A stretch of 64,000 nt of DNA from Lentisphaerae bacterium ADurb.Bin242 (GCA_002069785.1 MWCA01000006.1:39685-103684); one strand, 5' to 3'; shown: positions 8,111 to 17,916, counted from the first letter of the stretch. Notes: generated from the letters alone by a model not told the origin. Numbers and translations are program-made.

Positions 8111-9898
8111 TTATCGGCCGAGCGCTTCGCCGAGCTGATTCACGGTCTCGTCGAAAAGCCGCAGGGCTTCTCCGACCGGATCGCCGCCGATGAAGTCCAC
8201 TCCGGCGTCTTTCATGATGTCGAGCACGTCTTTGGAGTCGCCCGCCTTGAGGAAGCGCATGTACGGTTCCGTCTCCCCGGCGATGATCTTGCGCGACAGC
8301 GCGGCGGCGGCCGAAAATCCGGTCGCATACTTGTAGACATAGAATCCGTAGTAGAAGTGCGGAATCCGCGACCACTCGTACCGGATGCGGTCGTCGGGAG
8401 AGACGGCGTTTCCGTGGTAAAAACGGTTCAGCTTGAAATAGTTTTCCGAAAGGAGATCGGCGGTCAGGGGCACGCTGTCCTCCGCGAGCGCATGGATGTC
8501 GCGTTCGAATTCGGCGAACATGGTCTGGCGGAAGACGGTGCCGCGGAATTCGTCGGCCAGATGGTTGAGAAGATAGGCGCGCATCTTCGGGTCCTTCGTT
8601 TTTCCCAGCAGATGGTGGTGCAGAAGCAGTTCGTTGGTGGTGGAGGCGACTTCCGCGACGAAGATTTTGTAGGAGGCGTAGTGGAACGCCTGGCTGCGGT
8701 CGGAGAAATAGGAGTGCATGGTGTGTCCCAGCTCGTGGGCGAGCGTGAACATGCTGTCCAGAGTGTCGGCATAGTTCAGAAGAATATAGGGGGGCGTGCC
8801 GTAACAGCCGCTGGAATAGGCTCCGGACCGTTTGCCGCGGCATTCCGGGACGTCGATCCAGCGTTTTTCGAAGGCCTGTCCGATGGCGGAATGATATTCA
8901 TCCCCGAGGAGACGGAGGGATTCATCCACCTGTTTTTTCGCCTCTTCCCACGGGATTTCCATGCGGCATTCGGGCAGGAGCGGGGTATGGAGGTCATACA
9001 TGTCGAGCTTCTCCAGGCCGAGTTTCCGGGCGCGAAGCTCGAAGTAGCGGTGAATGGAGGAGATGTTGCCGTGGATGGAGCCGATGAGGTTTTCATACAC
9101 CGCCGCCGGAACCTTGTCTCCGAAAAGGGAAGCCGCGAGGGCGGAAGGGAACGAGCGCAGCCCGGCTTCCAGAACGCTGGTTTTGACATGTGAATCCAAC
9201 AGGGAAGAGAAGGTGTTTTTGAACCCGGCATAGGTGTCGTACATCGCGGAGAAGGCCTCTTTTCGGACCGACCGGACGGGGCATTCGAGGAACTTGATGA
9301 AGTTGCCGTGCGTGAGTTCGGTCTTGCTGCCGTCGGCGTCGGTGATGGAGGGGAACCGCATGTCGGCGTCGTTGAGCAGGGAAAAGGCTTTGTGCGGGGC
9401 GGAAAGCACGTCGGAGGCCATGCTCAGGATGCGTTCCTCCGCGGCGGAAAGAGTGTGCGGCCGCTCCTCGGCGATTTCGTCCAGCGTGCGGCGGTAGAAG
9501 GAAAGCGTTTCGTCCTTCCGGAAGGAGTCGAAACGGGCTTCGTCCATGGACAGCAGTTCCGGCTGGAACCACGAGCAGTTCCCGGAGATCTCGGCGCCTT
9601 TGGCGGAAATGCGTTCCAGCCGGGCGCGTCCCGCGGAGTCGGCGGTGTCCTCGTCCGCCTTCAGATGGGCGTACACGTAGAGCCGTTCCATGACCACCCC
9701 GAGGGCGTCCTCCGCCTGGAAAGCATGCAGAAGAGTTTCGGGGGAATCGGCCAGGCGGCCTTTGAATTTCAGGAAATTCTCCTGGAGTGCATCCAGCGTC
9801 GAGAATTCCTTTTCCCAGTCTCCGGTGTCCGGGTATATCATGGTGAGGTCCCACGTCAAAGCGGTTTCCAGTTCGGAACGTTTCTTGAGTTCGGCCAT
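8111..9898 (-). CDS. pepF: Oligoendopeptidase F (M3 family metallopeptidase)
   Basis: A cytoplasmic zinc endopeptidase that cleaves short peptides. The 595-residue protein has the M3 active site HELGHTMHS near residue 385, with the downstream glutamate region VAEVASTTNE supplying the third zinc ligand, and an N-terminal helical PepF domain. A GGGAG Shine-Dalgarno lies upstream of the ATG. It is transcribed away from metG and ends at a terminator shared with carB. Substrate preference cannot be read from the sequence. Confidence 0.94.
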   Translation of the reverse strand: MAELKKRSELETALTWDLTMIYPDTGDWEKEFSTLDALQENFLKFKGRLADSPETLLHAFQAEDALGVVMERLYVYAHLKADEDTADSAGRARLERISAKGAEISGNCSWFQPELLSMDEARFDSFRKDETLSFYRRTLDEIAEERPHTLSAAEERILSMASDVLSAPHKAFSLLNDADMRFPSITDADGSKTELTHGNFIKFLECPVRSVRKEAFSAMYDTYAGFKNTFSSLLDSHVKTSVLEAGLRSFPSALAASLFGDKVPAAVYENLIGSIHGNISSIHRYFELRARKLGLEKLDMYDLHTPLLPECRMEIPWEEAKKQVDESLRLLGDEYHSAIGQAFEKRWIDVPECRGKRSGAYSSGCYGTPPYILLNYADTLDSMFTLAHELGHTMHSYFSDRSQAFHYASYKIFVAEVASTTNELLLHHHLLGKTKDPKMRAYLLNHLADEFRGTVFRQTMFAEFERDIHALAEDSVPLTADLLSENYFKLNRFYHGNAVSPDDRIRYEWSRIPHFYYGFYVYKYATGFSAAAALSRKIIAGETEPYMRFLKAGDSKDVLDIMKDAGVDFIGGDPVGEALRLFDETVNQLGEALGR

Positions 9899-9993
9899 TT
9901 CTTTTGTCTCCCTGCGGCGGTTCGATGATTTTCAGTGCTGTCGAGTCGGGACACAATATAAAGCCTGAATTTGAATCTTCAAGCGATTTCCAT

Positions 9994-10022
9994 TTGCCTG
10001 AATACGGAAAGCATGATATATT
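9994..10022 (+). promoter_or_regulatory. Candidate sigma-70 promoter for metG
   Basis: TTGCCT and TATATT separated by 17 bases in the divergent pepF-metG gap, about 45 bases before the metG start. Confidence 0.45.
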
Positions 10023-10066
10023 GATGAATGAAGTTGTGGAAAACACGGAAAAGGAGACCCGGTACA

Positions 10067-12019
10067 ATGTCATCGTATTATGTGACGACCCCCATTTATT
10101 ATGTCAACGACAAGCCGCACATCGGGCATGCCTACACCACGGTTCTGGCCGATGTCCTGACGCGCTTTCACGCTCTTTTCGGCGAGGATTCCTATATGCT
10201 GACCGGGACCGACGAGCACGGACAGAAGGTCCAGAAGGCGGCCCAGGCGCGGAACATGCCGCCCAGGGAGCATTGCGACGAAACGGTCGTCCGTTTCCAG
10301 GAACTCTGGAAGAAACTGGGAATCCGCAACAATGATTTCATCCGCACCACCGAGGAGCGCCACACGAAAGTCGTCCGGAAAATTCTTCAGGACCTCTATG
10401 ACCGCGGGCTCATCTACAAGGCGGAATATACCGGTCATTATTGCGTGCCGTGCGAACGTTACTTCACCGGAAAAGACCTGCTGGAAGGCGGTCTCTGCCC
10501 GGATTGCAAGCGGCCGACCGCTCAACTGATGGAATCCAATTACTTTTTCAAGATGGGACAATACCAGGAGTGGCTGATCGACTATATCCAGAGCCATCCC
10601 GGATTCATCCAGCCGGAATACCGCGCGAACGAGACGCTCGGGTTTCTCCGCAAGGAACTGGGCGACCTCTGTATTTCCCGTCCGAAGTCGCGCCTTTCGT
10701 GGGGCATCGAGCTTCCCTTCGACAGCGAGTATGTCTGTTACGTCTGGTTCGACGCCCTGATCAACTATATTTCCGCCATCGGCTACGGCTCGGACGACGC
10801 GAAGTTCGGGAAATGGTGGCCGAATGCCCATCACCTGATCGGAAAAGACATCCTGACCACCCACACGGTCTATTGGCCCACCATGCTCAAGGCGATCGGC
10901 GTATCCATGCCGAAGAGCGTGTTCGCGCACGGCTGGTGGCGCAGCGGCGAGGAAAAAATGAGCAAGTCCCTCGGCAACGTGGTCAATCCGATGGACATGA
11001 TCGGCATTTTCGGCGTGGACGCCTTCCGCTACTGTCTGATGTCGGAAATGGTGCTCGGGCAGGACGCCTCCTTCACGGAGGAGTCCTTCATCAAGCGCTA
11101 CAACAGCGATCTGGCGAATGACCTCGGCAACATGCTCAGCCGCGCGGTCAAGCTCACGATCAAATGCTTCGACTCGAAGATTCCCGCGCCCGGCGAATAC
11201 GGCGAGGTCGACAAAGAACTGATGAATCTGGCGCTTTCCGCGGCCGCGCCGCTGCGCGAGTCGGTGGAGAATATGCGTCTTGACCGCGGGGTTGAACAGG
11301 TCCTGAACGTGGTCCGCGCCGCCAACCGCTACATGGAAAAGACGGCTCCGTGGACCTTGGCCAAACAGGGCGATATGACGCGTCTGGGCACGGTCCTTTA
11401 CACCGCCTCGGAAACGCTCCGCATCGTGTCGGGGCTCCTCCTGCCGGTCATGCCGGAGAAAATGGAAAAACTGAGAATCACGCTCGGCATGTCTCCCGCC
11501 GACGCCGCCCGCGCCGAATATACCCGTCTTTCCTCCTGGGGACTTCTGGTTCCCGGTTCGTCGGTGAACGACATCGACGCCCTGTTTCCCCGCGTTCTCC
11601 CGAAGGAGAACGCCGCATCCGTTCCGGCTCCTTCCGCGAAGGCGGAGGAAAAGAAGGAAGCGAAAACGGAAACGGTCGCCGTTCAGGGCGGGAAAACCGT
11701 CACGATCGACGAATTCTTCCGGACCCAGCTCAAGACCGCGAAGGTTCTGGAAGCCGAAAAAGTGGAAGGCGCCGACAAACTGCTCAAGCTCAAAATCGAT
11801 GCGGGCGGCGAAACGCGCACCCTGGTGGCGGGCGTGGCGAAATATTATACGCCGGAGCAGATGATCGGACGCGTGATCGTGATCGTGGCGAACCTCAAGC
11901 CCGCGAAAATCCGCGGCATCGAGTCGCAGGGAATGCTTCTGGCGGCCAAGACCGGGGATCAGCTGCGCCTGGTGACGGTCGACGGCGGGGATTTCCCGGA
12001 CGGCGCTTCCGTCGGATAA
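10067..12019 (+). CDS. metG: Methionine-tRNA ligase with C-terminal tRNA-binding domain
   Basis: Charges initiator and elongator tRNA-Met. The start at 10067 (MSSYYVTTPIYYV) is preferred over the upstream in-frame 10028 because AAGGAG lies 10 bases before it and the protein then begins at the conserved N terminus. The HIGH motif appears as PHIGHAY, the class signature as KMSKS near residue 296, and zinc ligands as CVPC and CPDC in the connective domain. After about residue 540 comes a charged Ala/Lys/Glu linker and then an EMAPII/Trbp111-type OB domain (LKLKIDAGG, IRGIESQGMLL) for dimerisation and tRNA binding. 650 residues. Confidence 0.96.
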   Translation: MSSYYVTTPIYYVNDKPHIGHAYTTVLADVLTRFHALFGEDSYMLTGTDEHGQKVQKAAQARNMPPREHCDETVVRFQELWKKLGIRNNDFIRTTEERHTKVVRKILQDLYDRGLIYKAEYTGHYCVPCERYFTGKDLLEGGLCPDCKRPTAQLMESNYFFKMGQYQEWLIDYIQSHPGFIQPEYRANETLGFLRKELGDLCISRPKSRLSWGIELPFDSEYVCYVWFDALINYISAIGYGSDDAKFGKWWPNAHHLIGKDILTTHTVYWPTMLKAIGVSMPKSVFAHGWWRSGEEKMSKSLGNVVNPMDMIGIFGVDAFRYCLMSEMVLGQDASFTEESFIKRYNSDLANDLGNMLSRAVKLTIKCFDSKIPAPGEYGEVDKELMNLALSAAAPLRESVENMRLDRGVEQVLNVVRAANRYMEKTAPWTLAKQGDMTRLGTVLYTASETLRIVSGLLLPVMPEKMEKLRITLGMSPADAARAEYTRLSSWGLLVPGSSVNDIDALFPRVLPKENAASVPAPSAKAEEKKEAKTETVAVQGGKTVTIDEFFRTQLKTAKVLEAEKVEGADKLLKLKIDAGGETRTLVAGVAKYYTPEQMIGRVIVIVANLKPAKIRGIESQGMLLAAKTGDQLRLVTVDGGDFPDGASVG

Positions 12020-12049
12020 GCCGTTGCCCGGCCGCGGATTCCATCCGCA

Positions 12050-12844
12050 TCACGGGAGACTCCCGTTCCGGTAGCGGAGCGGGGGCACTCCGGAAATGCG
12101 CTTGAAGAAGAGGGAAAATCCCGACAGCGAATCGAATCCCATCCGGCCGGCGATTTCGGAAAGCGGCGCAGGGGAATACAGCAGGTAGCGCTTGGCGATT
12201 TCGCAGCGGGCGCGGTCGATGAAATCCTTGGCCCGCATGCCGGTTTCCTTGTGGATCAGGACGGAAAAGTGGTTCGTGGAATACGCGCATGCTTCCGCGG
12301 CTTCCGAAACCGTCAGGGGTTTTCCGTCCCGTTCCTCCAGCAGATCGTGGATTTTCTGGACCAGACGGTTCGGGCGGTCGGCCTGCCGGAAGAAGTCCGC
12401 CAGAAGTCCGCTCAGGAAATATTCCATCCAGAGGGGATAGCGGTCGGTGGGCATGATGATCGTGCCCTCTTCCACTTCAAAATATTTCCGGGGGAACGTT
12501 TTTTTGAGGATGGAAAGAGCCAGGGCGATCGCTGTCCGGTTTCGTTTGCAATCCGGCAGATACAGCACCGGCGGATGAATCGGAAGCTGGGCCTCGAACT
12601 TGAACGTGAGCGTCTTGAAGCGGCCTGAATACGACAGTGCGTGCGGCGTGTGCGGAGCAAGAAGAAAAATATCGTTCTTCTTCAGGTCGTAAAAATGCCC
12701 GCCCGCCTCGAGGCGGCAGCCGTCCGACAGACAGAACTGCATCTGGAAGTAGGTGTGTTCGTGGAGGCGGATTCTTTCCGTGCGGCGGTTCTCGCTGAAT
12801 CCCCAGAACTTCAACTGGAGAATGGGGGCGGTCCGGTTCTGCAT
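12050..12844 (-). CDS. AraC-family transcriptional regulator
   Basis: A 264-residue regulator with an N-terminal cupin-like sensor (HEHTYFQMQFCLSDG, then LLAPHTPHALSYSG) and two C-terminal helix-turn-helix motifs (VSEAAEACAYSTNHFS; LSEIAGRMGFDSLSGFSLFFKR). The ATG at 12844 is chosen; a TTG at 12901 in frame would add 19 residues. It is divergent from the Gfo/Idh oxidoreductase with about 175 bases between, which suggests it controls the oxidoreductase-aminopeptidase-esterase cluster. The ligand is unknown, though the cupin suggests a small sugar-like effector. Confidence 0.88.
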   Translation of the reverse strand: MQNRTAPILQLKFWGFSENRRTERIRLHEHTYFQMQFCLSDGCRLEAGGHFYDLKKNDIFLLAPHTPHALSYSGRFKTLTFKFEAQLPIHPPVLYLPDCKRNRTAIALALSILKKTFPRKYFEVEEGTIIMPTDRYPLWMEYFLSGLLADFFRQADRPNRLVQKIHDLLEERDGKPLTVSEAAEACAYSTNHFSVLIHKETGMRAKDFIDRARCEIAKRYLLYSPAPLSEIAGRMGFDSLSGFSLFFKRISGVPPLRYRNGSLP

Positions 12845-13020
12845 GATGATCCCGTTTTCTTTGTTTCGTAAAAAATATAGGCCGGATTTTCTGGAAAACA
12901 AGCCATTTTCGTTGATTTATAAAAAAAATCATTGTTTTCGATATGGATTCTTTCCTGGAAAACGGTACATTGGGAACTGTCATCTTTTCGGAATCAACAT
13001 TTAAAATAAGAGGGTTTGAA

Positions 13021-14190
13021 ATGAAAACTCTGACGGCGGCTCAGATCGGATGCGGCAAATTTGCATGGTCCCAGGATTTCCCGAACATGAAGAAACATCC
13101 CGATGTCCGGCTCAAATGGGCGTGCGATGTCCGCCGGGAAAACGCGGAGAAGGCCGCCGCGGAGTTCGGCGTTCCGAAGGTGACGGACGACTTCATGGAG
13201 GCCGTGAGCGACCCCGAAGTCGATTTCATCAAGATCGCCACCACACACGAGGTTCATCTGCCGATCATTCAGGCGGCCGCCCGCGCCGGGAAACACATCT
13301 TCTGCGAAAAACCCATGGCCATGTTCGACGAGGAGGCTTACCGGATCATCCGCGAGGTCCGGCGCGACGGAGTCAAACTCTGCGTTGACCTCAACCGCCG
13401 CATGGCTCCGTCCATGACCGCGCTCCGGAAAAAATGGCTTTCCCACAAGGCCGATCCGAAACACAATCCGTGGCAGTATGTGGAAAAGATGCGCGACCCT
13501 CTGCCGGAAGAGAATCTGCCCCATTTGCTGATCCGCATCCAGGACGAGAGCGCCTCGTACGGGCTGGGGCATCTGAATCCTCTTACGGGCGGCGGCGAGA
13601 TCATCGGGGAAAGCGTCCACTGGCTGGACCTGGCCTGCTGGTTCTTTGCTCCGGCGCTTCCCTGCGAGATCACCGCGTGGGGCTCCTCGCGTCTTTCGCA
13701 CGGAATCTACCTCAAATTCACCGACGGCGCTTCGATGACCCTCGATTTCACCTGTTCCGGCACGTTCGACTATCCGAAGGAACTCTACGAACTCACGGAC
13801 AACGCCGCGCTTTTCCGCAACCTCTTTTTTGTCGAAAACAACTATTACGGCATGCCGGACAACGCCCCGGAGGTCTTTCCGATGCAGGCCTATTCCGGCG
13901 GAGTCCGCGAGGAGGGATTCGATGCGTATCTCCGCAAATACCGCGAACGCGTTTCCGCCTCTTCCGGCAACAGCAAAACACTTGAAAAAGTCGATCCGTT
14001 CACGGTGGACAAGGGGCATTACGCCATGCTCGACGCTTTCATTCAAGCGATTCGGAACAACACCCCTTCGCCCTGCGACGAGATTGCCGGATTCCGCTCC
14101 ACCTATCTGGCGCAGCGGGCGATCGAGTCCATCGGATTCCGGCAGACCCTTCCCATTCCCGTTGAAAAAATAACCCCCTGCATCGAGTGA
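13021..14190 (+). CDS. Gfo/Idh/MocA-family oxidoreductase
   Basis: A 389-residue NAD(P)-dependent dehydrogenase of the glucose-fructose oxidoreductase type. The start at 13021 gives an N terminus MKTLTAAQIGCGKFAW with a Rossmann GCGKF variant, followed by the family motif FCEKPMA (the EKP lysine) and an ExVHWLDL segment with the conserved histidine (GESVHWLDLACW). A GAGGG Shine-Dalgarno precedes the ATG. Substrates in this family are usually sugars, inositols or amino sugars; the exact one is not evident. It leads a three-gene cluster with tight spacing (7 and 15 bases), probably under the divergent AraC regulator. Confidence 0.87.
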   Translation: MKTLTAAQIGCGKFAWSQDFPNMKKHPDVRLKWACDVRRENAEKAAAEFGVPKVTDDFMEAVSDPEVDFIKIATTHEVHLPIIQAAARAGKHIFCEKPMAMFDEEAYRIIREVRRDGVKLCVDLNRRMAPSMTALRKKWLSHKADPKHNPWQYVEKMRDPLPEENLPHLLIRIQDESASYGLGHLNPLTGGGEIIGESVHWLDLACWFFAPALPCEITAWGSSRLSHGIYLKFTDGASMTLDFTCSGTFDYPKELYELTDNAALFRNLFFVENNYYGMPDNAPEVFPMQAYSGGVREEGFDAYLRKYRERVSASSGNSKTLEKVDPFTVDKGHYAMLDAFIQAIRNNTPSPCDEIAGFRSTYLAQRAIESIGFRQTLPIPVEKITPCIE

Positions 14191-14197
14191 GGCAAAC

Positions 14198-15016
14198 ATG
14201 AAGATTTACATCCAGACGGACATCGAAGGCATTGCGGGCTTCTGTTTCTTCGAGAACCGCAAAGACGCTTCCATCGAGAACTTCCAACACCGCCAGCGGA
14301 TGCGCAAACTGCTGACGAACGAGGTCAACGCCGCCGTCAAAGCCTCTTTCGACGCCGGGGCGGAGGAGGTCCTGGTCAACGACAGCCACGGAAGCGGCTA
14401 CAACATCCTTTTCGAGGAACTGGATCCCCGCTGCCGGATCCTCCACGGGCGGAACTGCTCCGGACCACACTGGCTGCCGCTCCTGGATTCCTCCTTCGAC
14501 GCGCTCGTGCTGGTCGGCATGCACGCGATGGGCGGGACTCCGTGCGCCATTACGCCGCACAGCCTCTGGAAAATCAACAACGGAGAAATCTTCCTGAGCG
14601 AAGGAAGCATGGCGGCGGCCATCGCCGGGGACTTCGGGGTTCCGACGGTGTTTGTTTCCGGCGACGACAAGATCACGGACGAGATTTCAAAGAAGATTCC
14701 CCGGCTCCGCAAGGTTGCGACCAAGCAGGCCCTCGCTCCGTTCCAGGCGTGTTCGCTGATCCCCGCAAAGTCGTGCGAACGGATTTACGAGGAGGTCCGC
14801 GAGGCGGTCGCCCGGCGAAAGGAAATTGCCCCGTATGTGATCCGCGGCCCGGTAACCTTGTCCCTGCTGGATTCGGAAAACCACGCTCCGCCCTTGGTCG
14901 AAGTGCAGGCGCCGGTCACCTGCGACACCGTTTCCGAAGCATTTTTTCAATATGAAAACACCATGTCCTGGACGCATTTCAACCAGCGCGATCCGGACGG
15001 GTTTGTTTTTCCCTGA
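14198..15016 (+). CDS. M55-family D-aminopeptidase (DppA-like)
   Basis: A 272-residue zinc peptidase resembling Bacillus DppA, which releases D-amino acids from short peptides. The signature TDIEGIAG near residues 7-14 carries the metal-binding Asp and Glu; NDSHGSG and GMHAMGG hold further histidine ligands, and SEGSMAAAIAGDFGVP, GDD and KIPRLRKVATKQAL are typical downstream blocks. It starts seven bases after the oxidoreductase stop. A role in recovering D-amino-acid peptides from peptidoglycan would fit, but the neighbouring oxidoreductase and esterase leave the pathway open. Confidence 0.87.
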   Translation: MKIYIQTDIEGIAGFCFFENRKDASIENFQHRQRMRKLLTNEVNAAVKASFDAGAEEVLVNDSHGSGYNILFEELDPRCRILHGRNCSGPHWLPLLDSSFDALVLVGMHAMGGTPCAITPHSLWKINNGEIFLSEGSMAAAIAGDFGVPTVFVSGDDKITDEISKKIPRLRKVATKQALAPFQACSLIPAKSCERIYEEVREAVARRKEIAPYVIRGPVTLSLLDSENHAPPLVEVQAPVTCDTVSEAFFQYENTMSWTHFNQRDPDGFVFP

Positions 15017-15031
15017 AGGAAGGGACGTGAG

Positions 15032-15838
15032 ATGAAGCATCGGTTTACCTCCTGTTACCTCGATTCGCCGCTTCAAATCGAACGGGTCTACGATGTTTTC
15101 ATGCCGGAAAGCGAAATGCGGGACATCTCCGTTTTCATGATCCACGGAGGCGGCTGGCGCGCGGGGTCCCGTTCCCGGCATTTCCACGGGCTCATGGAAG
15201 AGTTGAACCGGCGCGGATATATCGCCGCTTCGACCGATTACCGCCTGAACGTCACGCCCGCGGAACAACTGGCCGATGTAAGGGAATCGTATCTTCATTT
15301 TGCCGGCGTGCTGCGGGAAGCCGGACGCCCGGTGAAGATCGCGGTCTACGGCAGTTCCGCCGGGGCGCATCTCGGCTCCCTCCTGACGTGCGCCATGCCG
15401 GGCGATTGCGGCGATTCCTTCCCGAAGGAGGACTGGATTCCGCCGGTCTGCGGAGTTTTCCAGTCGTGTCCGGCCTCTTTTGAACCGTGGGAAGACATCT
15501 TTCCCGGAATATGGAATTCCATGCGGAATGTCGTCGGAGTCCCCTATGAAAAGGACCCGGAACCCTACCGGAAATTGTCGCTCGACCGTCAGATCCGCCC
15601 CGGAAATCCGCCGGTTTTCTTCCTGGAGGCGGAACTGGAAGAGATGTTCTGGCCGCAGCAGAAGCTCGAACTGGCCCGGAAAATGAGTGTCATGGGAAAC
15701 CGGGCGCTTGTGAAGATTTATCCCAAAGTGGAACACGGATTCCTCTATTCCCTGGAGCGACGGCAGCAGCGCGAAGCCTTTGACGACTTTCTGCGCTTCC
15801 TGGAGGGAAAAGAAATCCATGGAACCGCAAGTATTTGA
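15032..15838 (+). CDS. Alpha/beta-hydrolase (esterase/lipase, BD-FAE/HSL-like)
   Basis: A 268-residue serine hydrolase. The oxyanion motif HGGGW appears in MIHGGGWRAGSR, the nucleophile elbow as GSSAGAHL (GxSxG), and the catalytic His near the C terminus in KVEHGF. An acidic residue lies in the FLEAELEEMF region. No signal peptide, so it is probably cytoplasmic. It is the third gene after the oxidoreductase and M55 peptidase; together they look like a small catabolic unit, perhaps deacetylating an imported substrate. GAAGGGACG upstream acts as Shine-Dalgarno. Confidence 0.84.
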   Translation: MKHRFTSCYLDSPLQIERVYDVFMPESEMRDISVFMIHGGGWRAGSRSRHFHGLMEELNRRGYIAASTDYRLNVTPAEQLADVRESYLHFAGVLREAGRPVKIAVYGSSAGAHLGSLLTCAMPGDCGDSFPKEDWIPPVCGVFQSCPASFEPWEDIFPGIWNSMRNVVGVPYEKDPEPYRKLSLDRQIRPGNPPVFFLEAELEEMFWPQQKLELARKMSVMGNRALVKIYPKVEHGFLYSLERRQQREAFDDFLRFLEGKEIHGTASI

Positions 15839-16203
15839 AACCGAAATGCTTCCAGTATTTTTTTCAGACCGGCCCTCGCGGTTTCCGGGAGCCATGCCCT
15901 TGGAAGGGGCTGTCCGAAGCGAAGAATTTATTTTTCAATCTTCCTCCCGACTTCGACTTGAACTTTCCGGGAAGAGTGCTACAGTAAAAGGGTTTGGCCA
16001 TGAGAACGGAAGTGCCGCGGCGGCATGGAAGGGAATGCCGGAACCCTTTGCGGCAAACTTCATTCCTGTGTCTTTCCGCCCTTTCGGAAAAAGAGCCTCC
16101 CTGGGCATGTCCCGGCTTTGATCGATGGATATGAGAGGAGGGGTTATTTTGTTTTTCAGGGAAATTGCATGACTAAAAATGCGATATTTTTCTGAAAAGA
16201 TAT
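15839..16203. other. Intergenic region upstream of tRNA-Thr, no gene recognised
   Basis: About 365 bases between the esterase stop and the tRNA-Thr promoter. A possible overlapping frame runs through it, but it has no recognisable protein pattern and no Shine-Dalgarno. The 3' part becomes AT-rich and leads into the promoter. Confidence 0.5.
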
Positions 16204-16231
16204 TTGAAAAGCTGATTTTTCAGTGTATATT
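16204..16231 (+). promoter_or_regulatory. Promoter of the tRNA-Thr/tuf operon
   Basis: TTGAAA and TATATT separated by 16 bases in an AT-rich stretch, about 60 bases upstream of the tRNA-Thr gene. Position and context make this the likely driver of the large translation operon. Confidence 0.6.
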
Positions 16232-16292
16232 ATGAATTCACTATTGCGGGTTGTACTTCCGGAAGGGAGGCCAGCCGGATGGGGATGTGGGT

Positions 16293-16368
<76 letters not shown>

Positions 16369-16456
16369 GATTTTGCGGAAACGAAACGGTATTATTCAAT
16401 AAAGAACTCGAAAAAGCAATGCCATAGGCGAATTGTCATCAAAAGGAGGACATGAG

Positions 16457-17665
16457 ATGGCCAAGGAAAAATTTCTCAGAGAGAAACCGCATGTAAACGT
16501 TGGAACGATTGGTCACGTTGACCATGGTAAAACGACTCTTACGGCAGCAATCACACACGTTCAGAACCTCAAGGGACTCGCAAACTACGTTTCCTACGAC
16601 CAGGTGGCGAAAGCTTCCGAATCCCAGGGCCGCCGCGACTCCACCAAGATTCTGACCATTGCGACCTCCCACGTCGAATATCAGAGCAACATCCGGCACT
16701 ACGCCCACGTGGACTGCCCCGGGCATGCCGACTATGTGAAAAACATGATCACCGGCGCCGCTCAGATGGACGGCGCGATCCTCGTTGTCAGCGCGGTGGA
16801 CGGCGCCATGCCCCAGACCCGCGAGCACATCCTCCTGGCCAAACAGGTCGGCGTTCCCCGGATCGTCGTGTTCCTGAACAAGGTCGACCTCGTGGATGAC
16901 TCGGAACTCCTCGACCTCGTCGAAATGGAAATCCGCGAACTCCTCAGCAAGTATGACTTCGACGGCGACAACACCCCGATCATCCGCGGCGCCGCCTATG
17001 CCGCTCTTCAGGCCGCCGACGCCAACGCTCCCGAATGCACCTGTATTCAGCAGCTCATGGATGCGATCGACACCTGGGTTCCGGAGCCCGTCCGTGAAAT
17101 CGACAAGCCCTTCCTGATGCCGATCGAAGACGTCTTCTCCATTGAAGGACGCGGCACGGTCGTTACGGGAAGAGTGGAGCGCGGCCAGGTCAAAGTCGGC
17201 GACGCCTGCGAAATCATCGGCCTCAAGCCGACCGCCAAGACCACCATCACCGGCGTCGAAATGTTCCGCAAGGAACTCGAATCCGGCCAGGCCGGCGACA
17301 ACATCGGATGCCTCCTCCGCGGAACGAAGAAGGAAGAAGTGGAACGCGGCCAGGTTCTTGCCAAGCCCGGTTCCATCACTCCCCATCACAAGTTCAGTGC
17401 CGAAATCTACGTTCTGAGCAAAGATGAAGGCGGACGCCACAGCCCGTTTTTCTCCAACTACAGACCGCAGTTCTACTTCCGGACGACCGACGTGACCGGC
17501 ATCATCACCCTTCCCGAAGGCGTTGAAATGGTCATGCCCGGCGACAACGTTTCCATCAAGGTGGAGCTGATTGCCCCGATCGCGATGGAAAAGACCCAGC
17601 GCTTCGCCATCCGCGAAGGCGGTCGCACCGTTGCTTCCGGACGTGTCGTCGAGATTATCGAGTAA
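16457..17665 (+). CDS. tuf: Elongation factor Tu
   Basis: Delivers aminoacyl-tRNA to the ribosome. The start at 16457 ([20 protein letters not shown]) has AAAAGGAGG ahead of it; 402 residues. GTPase motifs are GHVDHGKTT (19-27), DCPGH (86-90) and NKVD. The switch I motif normally RGITI reads KILTI (residues 64-68), preceded by a short insertion, yet the critical Thr is kept. Domains II and III are normal ([24 protein letters not shown]). It sits between tRNA-Thr and rpmG, with an 11-bp hairpin just downstream. Confidence 0.98.
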   Translation: MAKEKFLREKPHVNVGTIGHVDHGKTTLTAAITHVQNLKGLANYVSYDQVAKASESQGRRDSTKILTIATSHVEYQSNIRHYAHVDCPGHADYVKNMITGAAQMDGAILVVSAVDGAMPQTREHILLAKQVGVPRIVVFLNKVDLVDDSELLDLVEMEIRELLSKYDFDGDNTPIIRGAAYAALQAADANAPECTCIQQLMDAIDTWVPEPVREIDKPFLMPIEDVFSIEGRGTVVTGRVERGQVKVGDACEIIGLKPTAKTTITGVEMFRKELESGQAGDNIGCLLRGTKKEEVERGQVLAKPGSITPHHKFSAEIYVLSKDEGGRHSPFFSNYRPQFYFRTTDVTGIITLPEGVEMVMPGDNVSIKVELIAPIAMEKTQRFAIREGGRTVASGRVVEIIE

Positions 17666-17688
17666 GTGACTTTCCGGTTCTTTCATGT

Positions 17689-17720
17689 CATACTCCGGCA
17701 GATGGCTCCGCCGGAGTATG
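17689..17720 (+). terminator. Strong hairpin after tuf (partial terminator or processing site)
   Basis: Perfect 11-bp inverted repeat CATACTCCGGC / GCCGGAGTATG with a 10-base loop, 23 bases after the tuf stop. No T tract follows, so it may tune or process the transcript rather than end it. Confidence 0.5.
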
Positions 17721-17766
17721 GCGTTTCAAAAGCAGGACCCCGGAAAGGGGGCCGCAAGGTGAATAC

Positions 17767-17916
17767 ATGCGTGAGATAATTACTTTGGAATGCACCGAGT
17801 GCAAACGCAGGAACTACATGAGCACCAAGGAGAAGAGAAACACTCCCGGGCGCCTCGAGAAAAAGAAGTACTGCAAGTTTGACCGGAAGCATACGGTTCA
17901 CAAGGAAACCAAATAA
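17767..17916 (+). CDS. rpmG: Large ribosomal subunit protein bL33
   Basis: A 49-residue ribosomal protein. It begins [17 protein letters not shown] and contains the paired CxxC near the N terminus plus a single later Cys ([15 protein letters not shown]), the usual L33 pattern with the last Cys pair reduced to one. GGGGGCCGCAAGGTG upstream supplies a Shine-Dalgarno. Its place between tuf and tRNA-Trp/secE is the common bacterial order. Confidence 0.95.
   Translation: MREIITLECTECKRRNYMSTKEKRNTPGRLEKKKYCKFDRKHTVHKETK

Noticed and set aside
12019..12066. ACGGGA/TCCCGT hairpin between metG and the AraC gene as terminator
   Set aside because: The stem is short, partly inside the AraC-type gene, and has no T tract.
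15780..16121. 113-codon frame overlapping the end of the esterase gene
   Set aside because: No Shine-Dalgarno, no recognisable motif, and it overlaps a well-supported gene.
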